The notes beneath the pieces are model-generated. The model did no database searches, was not told where the DNA came from, and was given only the letters and a program-made list of their open reading frames with translations. A program made the translations under genes and the position numbers. Below, in pieces: positions 32,895 to 39,356 of a stretch of 39,356 bases of DNA (position 1 is the stretch's first letter; every line of letters starts with the position of its first letter). Origin of the DNA: Bacteroides sp. CAG:443 (GTDB lineage: Bacteria > Bacteroidota > Bacteroidia > Bacteroidales > Bacteroidaceae). Location: contig FR887816.1 of NCBI GenBank assembly GCA_000432735.1, positions 90,297-129,652 of the forward strand. Reading direction: 5' to 3'.

Positions 32895-34562
32895 TTATTT
32901 CCATTCCGGATATTGGGTAACAGCACTATTATTATCCAACTCTGATTGAGGCAACGGGAGGCGATACATCTTTTCCGGGAAGTTACGATCTTTGTCGTCA
33001 CACGATACATAAGTGTACTTCAGATCTCCGTTGGCTTGTTTCTCAATCTTCAAGCCATGAACCTGATAACCGTTCAAACCACCTTCTTCGTATGATTTTG
33101 CAGCAACGTTCCAACGACGCAAATCCCAATACCACTGTCCTTCATAGGCCAATTCCACCTTACGCTCCTGAACAATGGCTTTCCAAAGCTTATCGCCACT
33201 CTTATCCGAATAAGGAAGCCCTACACGAGAGCGCACCGTTCTGATAGCCTCATTGGCTCCAGCATTATCACCTGTTTGATAGCAAGCTTCAGCATAATTC
33301 AGCAAAACTTCAGCATAACGGATTACAGTCCAAGGTTGTGTACTCACATCGATATCAGAAAGATTATGATTTTCATCAACTAACTTACGCAAATAATAAC
33401 CTGTAGTACTTCTGCCTTCGGGAGTTTTATCTTTATTCCACTGGCACCAACCATCTAAACCATCCACAAAAGTCTCGATGGTACGACCTTTCCACGTAGC
33501 CCCGTTATAAAGGATGGTAGCCTGGAAACGCGGCTCCAGTTTGTCATAAGGAGGAGTATCAGTTACTCCTTCAGTGTTATGCCAGGTTGACCAGTCAGGG
33601 AAACCACCTTTAGCCAATTCATAAGATTCCACCATTTCCTGAGTAGGAGTACCATATCCACCACTATTTACACCAATCAGCTTATAGTCACCACCGGGAG
33701 TATAGTAAGTATCAAAGTCATGACCTATTGTCCGGTCAAAGCAATACTGCAAAATGGCTTCCTTATTACCATTCAGTATCGTTTTTGAATATGAATCTGC
33801 ATAATTGCTTTCCAATGTATATCCCAGTTTCTGCACTTCTTCTGCTGCAGATTTGACTTTATCATAACGTTTTGCATAAAGCATTGCGCGGGTCAGAAAA
33901 GCATAAGCAGCACCTTTGTCTATACGTCCTTTGGCGTTTGCTTGATCAGGCAAATGGGTGGCAGCATAATTCAAATCTTCTTCCACAAAGTCCCAACCAG
34001 CCTCTTCCGAACTCAACGCCTTGTCACGAACGATCTGTGTCATGTCTTCATTATAAATAATCACTTCCTTGTAACGTTTGAGTAAGTCAAAATACAAGAA
34101 AGCACGGATGAAACGCATTTCTGCTTCAAAACGTTCAGCATCGGCACTGCTGAATGTACCATACTTATGCAGATTAGAAAGGTTTTCATTCGTACGACGC
34201 ACATACTCGTACAGATTTTCCCAATTGCCAAGATAGGTACTTACATAAGAAGGCTGTAAGGTCGTACCCCCGTAAGCTATCTCACTGGGAATAAAACAAA
34301 GAGCATTATAATTGTAGGAACCATACTTCAGTTCATCGGTCAAAGCTTCGGTCATACCGGCAGCACATTCTTCCAAAGCAAAGTTACTTAAATTATAAAA
34401 GTACTTATATAACTCATTGACAGCATATTCAGCATCTGTAGTGGTACTCCACAGCATCTTGTCCGAAATACTATTAGTCGGAGTCATATCCAAGAAATCA
34501 TTGCAAGAGCTCAATCCGAATGAAGCCCCCAATATACATAAACCTATTATTCTTGCTTTCAT
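32895..34562 (-). CDS. SusD/RagB-family outer-membrane lipoprotein
   Basis: This 555-aa protein has a lipoprotein signal with Cys20 (GASFGLSSCNDFLDMTP), the canonical SusD start. TPR-like helices follow, including the pattern RFEAEMRFIRAFLYFDLLKRY, which is diagnostic of the family. The C-terminus ends with LPLPQSELDNNSAV and YPEWK, also typical. SusD lids the SusC channel and binds glycan at the cell surface. The gene starts 14 bp after susC, forming the standard susCD pair. Confidence 0.96.
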   Translation of the reverse strand: MKARIIGLCILGASFGLSSCNDFLDMTPTNSISDKMLWSTTTDAEYAVNELYKYFYNLSNFALEECAAGMTEALTDELKYGSYNYNALCFIPSEIAYGGTTLQPSYVSTYLGNWENLYEYVRRTNENLSNLHKYGTFSSADAERFEAEMRFIRAFLYFDLLKRYKEVIIYNEDMTQIVRDKALSSEEAGWDFVEEDLNYAATHLPDQANAKGRIDKGAAYAFLTRAMLYAKRYDKVKSAAEEVQKLGYTLESNYADSYSKTILNGNKEAILQYCFDRTIGHDFDTYYTPGGDYKLIGVNSGGYGTPTQEMVESYELAKGGFPDWSTWHNTEGVTDTPPYDKLEPRFQATILYNGATWKGRTIETFVDGLDGWCQWNKDKTPEGRSTTGYYLRKLVDENHNLSDIDVSTQPWTVIRYAEVLLNYAEACYQTGDNAGANEAIRTVRSRVGLPYSDKSGDKLWKAIVQERKVELAYEGQWYWDLRRWNVAAKSYEEGGLNGYQVHGLKIEKQANGDLKYTYVSCDDKDRNFPEKMYRLPLPQSELDNNSAVTQYPEWK

Positions 34563-34576
34563 AGACTATACGTTTT

Positions 34577-37500
34577 TTAGAATGTTAATGAAATACCACC
34601 CATCACTGTTCTCTGCTGCGGGTAATAACCATTGTTTACTCCCGGCGATTCCGGATCAATGCCTTCGGGCAGACCACTAATGGTGAACAAGTTCGAACCT
34701 TCTACAAAGATGCGGAGATTCTGAATGTTAATTTTCTGCATCCATTGACGCGGGAATGTATAGCCGAACTGAGCTGATTTCAGACGAATATATTTACCAT
34801 CGCGTAACCAGAAAGTTGAAGCCAGTCCATTATCTCCCCCATGTCCCGGGCTACCCAGAGTTATACGCGGGAAGGTACCATTCGGGTTGTCGATACTATA
34901 AGCATTTTCCACCAGATACAAAGGAGAATTAGAGCCTTCCTTGAACGTCTGTGTCCAGATTGTGTTATCATCATAACCATTGTAATAGGTTCCGGTCAGA
35001 GATACATCAAACAAAGCACCACCCGTAAACTGAGCATTGAAGTCGAAGCCATACCAAGAACAGTTCAAGTTCAAGCCATAAGTCAGCTCAGGACGATTGC
35101 TGCGACCTACACGAGCTTTATCATCTTCCGAAATTTTTCCATCTCCATTTAAGTCCTTATACTTGATATCGCCTACATTTGGACGTGTTCCATACCAGGC
35201 AGAGTTGGTAATTTCTTCTTCTGAACGGAACAGACCTTCAGCCACCCATGCCATCGTAGCACCATAAGGAGTACCAGTAACTTTACGCCATTCCATGATA
35301 TTAGGACTGTCAGGGTATCGTAACCAACGTGTTTTAGCATAAGTAATATTGGCACTTATACCATAGGTAAAGGGCTTACCACCTAACTGAAATGATTTAC
35401 GATGAGAAACCAGAATATCTACACCTTTGCTATCAATCTTATTATAGTTGGCATAGGTCTGATAGTAGCCACCCATCGAAGGAGGATAATCACCACCCAT
35501 TGCTGTCAGAATATCGTAAGTATAGTTATAGAATGCATCGAATTCCATGCCCAGCATACCATTCCACATTGTGAAATCGAAACCTGCATTCCACGACAAT
35601 GTTTTCTCCCAAGTCAAATTAGGATTAGCAATCACATTCGTATAATAAGCAGGTGACAAGACTCCGTTGATGAGGACATTGGTTCCTGCAACATACTGAT
35701 TCAAGAAAGAATAAGGATTCACAGAGTCATTACCCAACAAACCGACAGAAGCACGAATCTTCAAGTCATCAATGAAGTCAAGATTCTTCATAAAGTTTTC
35801 CTCCGACAAACGCCAGCCTAAAGAAGCCGACGGGAAGAAACCCCACTGCTGCCCTGTCATTCCGTAGAATTTATAAGAGCCATCGTAACGACCGGTAAAC
35901 TCTGCCAAATACTTGTTGCTATAATCGTATTTCAAACGGAAAACATAACCAGCAGAACGCGAAGCATCGCTCGAGCCTGCAACAGGATTCTTGGTTGCAA
36001 CACCATAATCCAATTCTGGAAGTTGAGCAAATGGCAGATTCTGCGCATAAGCAGAGAAGTTATTGGATTTGTAATCACGACCTTCTACCAAAAGCATAGC
36101 ATCTACATTGTGTTTGCCAAATGAATGAATATAATTGATGCTAGCCTGACCAACCAACTGTTCATAAGTAGATTGACCTTCACCGATATTGATACCTTGA
36201 TCTGTTCCACGAGGATCGGACTTCATACTCCAGCCGCTTACATTATCGTACACCATCGTAGAATAAGGAGTATTCAAATTTTTATTATGTGAAGTTCCAT
36301 AATTATAAGAACCGCTAATCTTCAGCGACAATCCCTTTACCCAAGGTACATCGTAGCTCAACGAGAAGTTAGACTGTAAGTCAAAACTACGGGTATCTTT
36401 ACTTCCTGACTCATAAATGGCTGCCAACGGACTGTTGGGCAATGAAGTATTGTTTTGTAAAGCAGCAGTGTACAGTCCATCATATTGAACAGGCAAATAA
36501 GGATGCATCTGAATTGTCTGACGCGCAACAGACAACCAGCCTTGTTCCCCTAAATAAGAATCGCTATCCGTTCCACCAGAAGCGTAGCCCGGCGTATGAC
36601 GACGACCAACATTACCGGCTACACCTAATGTAAAATGGAAATTCTTGGCAAAGTCAGACTCAATGTTAGTACGTACATTGTAACGGCGATAATTGAAGTT
36701 ATCGATATTACCATCTTGACCCAGGTAACCTACCGAAGTAAAATAATGCATTTTTTCTTTACCACCTTGCACCGTTACACTATGCTTCTGAGTGAAACCC
36801 GTACCAAATACCTTATCGATATAGTCCACGTTGTCCCAGCCATCGGTCGGATCGCCATTGGTCATAGCTTCCACATTCTTTTTTGTGAAATGAGGTACAT
36901 ACTGACTACGATCGGTAATAGCACCACTGGCCAACTGGTCCATCATCTCTGCCATATTGTAATAGTATGCAAACTGAGGACCATTCATAAATTTCGGGAA
37001 GTTAGCATTCATAGAAGCACCCAAAGAAGCATCATAAGTAACCTTTGTCTTACCAACTTCACCCTTCTTGGTTGTTACGATAATAACACCACCGGCGCCC
37101 TTCAGACCGTATACGGCAGCCGATGCACCATCCTTCAGAACAGATACACTTTCGATATCGTTCGGGTCGAGGTCATTGATATTGTCTACAGGGAAACCAT
37201 CCACAATGTAAGCTACATTATAGATAGAACCACGAATTTTCAAAGAAGCCTGGTCCAAGCCCGGTTCTCCAGACTCTTGTACTGAAGAAATACCCGGCAA
37301 CCGGCCACCCAGCAACTGAGATACATTGGTAGACGGTGACTTCAGCAACTCCTCACCTTTCATGGCTGAAACGGCGCTGGTCAGTGAACTTTTCTTTTGC
37401 GTACCATAACCAACCACAACTACTTCATCGAGCAACTCAACATCAGCCTTCATCTGTACATTAATGACCGTGCGCCCAGCCACTTTGTACTCTTTCGTCT

Positions 37501-37771
37501 TCATGCCGACAAAAGAAAAGACAACAACATCGCTGTTTTTTACTTTCAACGAATACTTTCCTTCAACATTCGTAATCGTACCGTTACCGGTACCTTTTAC
37601 CAATACGCTCACACCCAGCAAGCCTTCTCCAGTATCATCCGATACCACTCCTGTCAAAGTTATATCCTGTGCATGAATGCCCAAGGGATATAATAAGAGC
37701 ATCAATAATGAGAATGAAAGAATTCTCATCCACCTAAAACTTCCTATAGGATCTTTGATAAAGTCTCTCAT
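34577..37771 (-). CDS. SusC/RagA-family TonB-dependent transporter
   Basis: This 1064-aa outer-membrane protein has a signal ending near GIHAQ, then a carboxypeptidase-like regulatory domain (ITLTGVVSDDTGEGLLGVSV), a TonB box/plug region (VVVGYGTQKKSSLTSAV, LLGGRLPGI) and a 22-strand beta-barrel ending VMGGISLTF with a terminal aromatic. It imports oligosaccharides with energy from TonB. There is no N-terminal STN domain, so this transporter does not itself signal to an anti-sigma factor. It lies 27 bp after the epimerase gene and 14 bp before susD. Confidence 0.96.
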   Translation of the reverse strand: MRDFIKDPIGSFRWMRILSFSLLMLLLYPLGIHAQDITLTGVVSDDTGEGLLGVSVLVKGTGNGTITNVEGKYSLKVKNSDVVVFSFVGMKTKEYKVAGRTVINVQMKADVELLDEVVVVGYGTQKKSSLTSAVSAMKGEELLKSPSTNVSQLLGGRLPGISSVQESGEPGLDQASLKIRGSIYNVAYIVDGFPVDNINDLDPNDIESVSVLKDGASAAVYGLKGAGGVIIVTTKKGEVGKTKVTYDASLGASMNANFPKFMNGPQFAYYYNMAEMMDQLASGAITDRSQYVPHFTKKNVEAMTNGDPTDGWDNVDYIDKVFGTGFTQKHSVTVQGGKEKMHYFTSVGYLGQDGNIDNFNYRRYNVRTNIESDFAKNFHFTLGVAGNVGRRHTPGYASGGTDSDSYLGEQGWLSVARQTIQMHPYLPVQYDGLYTAALQNNTSLPNSPLAAIYESGSKDTRSFDLQSNFSLSYDVPWVKGLSLKISGSYNYGTSHNKNLNTPYSTMVYDNVSGWSMKSDPRGTDQGINIGEGQSTYEQLVGQASINYIHSFGKHNVDAMLLVEGRDYKSNNFSAYAQNLPFAQLPELDYGVATKNPVAGSSDASRSAGYVFRLKYDYSNKYLAEFTGRYDGSYKFYGMTGQQWGFFPSASLGWRLSEENFMKNLDFIDDLKIRASVGLLGNDSVNPYSFLNQYVAGTNVLINGVLSPAYYTNVIANPNLTWEKTLSWNAGFDFTMWNGMLGMEFDAFYNYTYDILTAMGGDYPPSMGGYYQTYANYNKIDSKGVDILVSHRKSFQLGGKPFTYGISANITYAKTRWLRYPDSPNIMEWRKVTGTPYGATMAWVAEGLFRSEEEITNSAWYGTRPNVGDIKYKDLNGDGKISEDDKARVGRSNRPELTYGLNLNCSWYGFDFNAQFTGGALFDVSLTGTYYNGYDDNTIWTQTFKEGSNSPLYLVENAYSIDNPNGTFPRITLGSPGHGGDNGLASTFWLRDGKYIRLKSAQFGYTFPRQWMQKINIQNLRIFVEGSNLFTISGLPEGIDPESPGVNNGYYPQQRTVMGGISLTF

Positions 37772-37798
37772 AAGTCCGTTTTTTTTAATTAATAATAT

Positions 37799-38983
37799 TT
37801 ATTTGGCTAACACTTTTTCACTCAATTCTTCCAACACTTTCCAGCACTGATACAATCCGCGAGGAACATGAAAACAACCTTTCCACTTACCACCCTTCAA
37901 AGGCAACAGCACCTCACCGCGACGGTTCAGGTAGCCATACCATTCGGGATATTCCTGGTCTTTGAAGTGAGACCATACATAGTCGTGTACCTTCTCGAAC
38001 CATTCAAGACATTGTTTATCACCCGTCAGGCAATAACCCTTCAGCAATGAAATCAAGGTCTCGATATGTACCCACCACAGTTTCTGGTCCCATTCCAGCT
38101 GCTGAGGAGGATTGCCCAGACGATCCATGAAATAGTAGATACCACCGTACTGTTTGTCCCAGCCATAGTTGAGCATGGTCAGTGTAATGTTCTTTGCCTT
38201 CTCTATCAGGTCAGGACGATTCAGACGTTTGCCCAGATCCATAATAAACCACATAGCCTCGATAGCATGGCCGGGAGTAACCTGACGACCTTCGAAAGAG
38301 TCGGACAATGAACCGTCGGCCAGCACATTCTCCACAATAATACCGCCTAATTCAGGACGATAAAATACGTCCATTACCTCATGGATGCAGGTATCCATAG
38401 TCTTCACCAGGAAATCTTCATCGAGCAAATGTTCGATTTCCAATGCCAGATTACAGAGAATCATAGGCAGAGCGAAGCCCTTCAAATCACGTGTACCGGG
38501 ATGGAGTTTGTTCCATTTACCCTTCGGATTGTCCACCTTCGACAGAATGATGTCGAAAGTCTTCTTGGCAATATCAGCATATTCCTGCTTGCCAGTAGCT
38601 AAACTTAACTGCCCGAAAGCCATCGTAGCAAACGTATAAGAGAAAATATTGTAGGGCTCCACCAAAGGATGTCCTTCACGGTCGAGCGAGAAATACCAGT
38701 TGTAGTTACCGTCATGGCCATACTTTTTCAAGAATTCACCACCCTGAATGGCACAGTCGAGCCACTCCTGTCGTTTCTCTACCTTATTGTAGAGCATGGA
38801 AAACATCCAGACTTCACGGCCCTGCAACCAGATAAACTTATCCGTATCGAACACTTCACCATTGCGCTTCAGGCAAGTGAAATAGCCGCCAAACTCCTTA
38901 TCCTGAGAATGCTGTAACCAAAAAGGAAGTACATTCTCCATAAGCTCTGTTTTGTACTGTTCTGCTAACTTTTTGAAATCCAT
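37799..38983 (-). CDS. AGE-family sugar 2-epimerase
   Basis: This 394-aa cytoplasmic protein is an (alpha/alpha)6-barrel epimerase of the N-acylglucosamine 2-epimerase family. FWLQHSQDKEFGGYFTCL, GREVWMFSMLYN, PGHAIEAMWF and KGCFHVPRG contain the conserved Arg and the two catalytic His positions. Members interconvert GlcNAc and ManNAc, or act on mannose or on cellobiose/mannobiose. The length fits the GlcNAc 2-epimerase (renin-binding protein) branch. It is the first intact gene of the PUL, so it should process a sugar released from the imported glycan. Together with the acetylesterase it suggests ManNAc/sialic acid metabolism, but no lyase or sialidase is present here. Confidence 0.88.
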   Translation of the reverse strand: MDFKKLAEQYKTELMENVLPFWLQHSQDKEFGGYFTCLKRNGEVFDTDKFIWLQGREVWMFSMLYNKVEKRQEWLDCAIQGGEFLKKYGHDGNYNWYFSLDREGHPLVEPYNIFSYTFATMAFGQLSLATGKQEYADIAKKTFDIILSKVDNPKGKWNKLHPGTRDLKGFALPMILCNLALEIEHLLDEDFLVKTMDTCIHEVMDVFYRPELGGIIVENVLADGSLSDSFEGRQVTPGHAIEAMWFIMDLGKRLNRPDLIEKAKNITLTMLNYGWDKQYGGIYYFMDRLGNPPQQLEWDQKLWWVHIETLISLLKGYCLTGDKQCLEWFEKVHDYVWSHFKDQEYPEWYGYLNRRGEVLLPLKGGKWKGCFHVPRGLYQCWKVLEELSEKVLAK

Positions 38984-38996
38984 AAATATATAATTA

Positions 38997-39158
38997 TTAG
39001 GTCGATAACTTTTTTATCCAATAATGTTCCCAAGCAAACAACAGGATTTTCATTCCAGTTTCAATGATTGAGGCCAACCAGAAACAGCCATGATAAATAA
39101 AGATGAGCAATGGCCTATTGAAAAAATACTTATTAAATATTATTTGATTTTGAAACTT
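38997..39158 (-). pseudogene. Possible C-terminal remnant of a membrane protein upstream of the epimerase
   Basis: An ATG-less open frame of 53 codons ends with tandem stop codons 11 bp before the epimerase ATG. It encodes a coherent hydrophobic and aromatic segment (NKYFFNRPLLIFIYHG, then FWLASIIETGMKILLFAWEH). The spacing to the next gene is normal for an operon, so this may be the tail of a deleted membrane protein. Chance cannot be excluded at this length. Confidence 0.3.
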
Positions 39159-39270
39159 CTATTCCTTCAGATGAGGTTTGAAACAAAGATGGTGCTACTA
39201 CCAACGAAACACCCTCCAATACAGATTTCCTTAAGAAACCTTTCCAATCCTTTGTTCTCATATTCTTCAT
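39133..39270 (-). CDS. 45-aa truncated ORF with a Tat-like/secretory N-terminus
   Basis: The ATG at 39270 opens MKNMRTKDWKGFLRKSVLEG, followed by VSLVVAPSLFQ, the style of a twin-arginine-like or lipoprotein leader seen at the start of Bacteroidota oxidoreductases and sulfatases (pattern R-x-F-L-[RK]-K then a hydrophobic run). The frame stops after 45 codons without an enzyme domain. It is the first ORF after the strong promoter at the window edge. It is probably a remnant now acting as leader sequence. The frame overlaps the membrane-protein remnant in another register. Confidence 0.4.
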   Translation of the reverse strand: MKNMRTKDWKGFLRKSVLEGVSLVVAPSLFQTSSEGIEVSKSNNI

Positions 39271-39303
39271 AACTTCATTAGTAACTTTATTATATGCGCA
39301 ACA

Positions 39304-39334
39304 CAAATATAGACACATTTATTAAAATAACAAA
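39304..39334 (-). promoter_or_regulatory. Canonical promoter at the head of the PUL
   Basis: On the minus strand a TTG -33 element lies about 19 bp upstream of TATATTTG (39304-39311), an exact TAnnTTTG box. Transcription would start near 39297 and give a ~310-nt leader before the epimerase gene. No other matching box is seen closer to that gene. Confidence 0.7.
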
Positions 39335-39356
39335 AATTTAATAATAATAATTATTA

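Overview
The window looks like chromosomal DNA from a member of the Bacteroidaceae (Bacteroides/Phocaeicola type). The evidence is a SusC/SusD-centred polysaccharide utilisation locus (PUL), many lipoprotein signals, and several promoters of the Bacteroidota form (TAnnTTTG -7 box, some with a TTTG/TTG -33 box about 19-20 bp upstream). Species cannot be fixed from the sequence alone.

Region 1 (1-21.8 kb) is ordinary core genome. It opens with the 3' end of an AddA-like helicase-nuclease followed by an AddB-like nuclease with an apparent 4Fe-4S cysteine pattern. Next come a Ser-type sulfatase, the convergent formate-tetrahydrofolate ligase fhs, and a YqhD-like iron alcohol dehydrogenase divergent from fhs. 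A PPOX/Nim-like flavoprotein plus MATE exporter pair, a small lipoprotein, and an exported S9 peptidase with a HAD phosphatase follow. Two identical tRNA-Pro(UGG) genes in tandem precede a CBM9-like protein, a small membrane protein and a DEDDh exonuclease. An rRNA-modification pair (rlmD, then an RluA-family pseudouridine synthase) is divergent from pyruvate phosphate dikinase (ppdK). Intrinsic terminators separate most of these units.

Region 2 (about 21.8-26.3 kb) is an AT-rich accessory island that looks like the eroded remains of a mobile element. It starts with four helically spaced GCATACAC repeats in front of the first ~34 codons of a tyrosine integrase. It also holds a calcineurin-like phosphoesterase, a three-ORF cluster in which a 73-aa protein is a tandem copy of the C-terminus of its 260-aa neighbour, degraded gene fragments including the N-terminus of a second DEDDh exonuclease, and a WYL-domain regulator with palindromes in its promoter region. 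A perfect 23-bp inverted repeat marks the border with region 3.

Region 3 (26.3-39.3 kb) is a minus-strand PUL. It reads AGE-family sugar epimerase, SusC, SusD, a DUF5018-like surface lipoprotein, a GHL10 lipoprotein, a sialate O-acetylesterase-like enzyme and a second GHL10 lipoprotein. An intrinsic terminator after the SusCD/surface-protein block and a ~500-bp gap with a second terminator divide it into expression blocks. A canonical promoter at the right edge drives a leader made of gene fragments. No classical depolymerase is present, so the paired GHL10 proteins are the only candidate glycan-cleaving enzymes. The deacetylase and the epimerase suggest an acetylated amino-sugar-containing glycan, but the substrate cannot be read from the sequence.

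The parts most likely to be undescribed are the duplicated-module cluster in the island, the degenerate WYL-exonuclease pair, the three-operator array upstream of the S9 peptidase, and the duplicated-GHL10 PUL.
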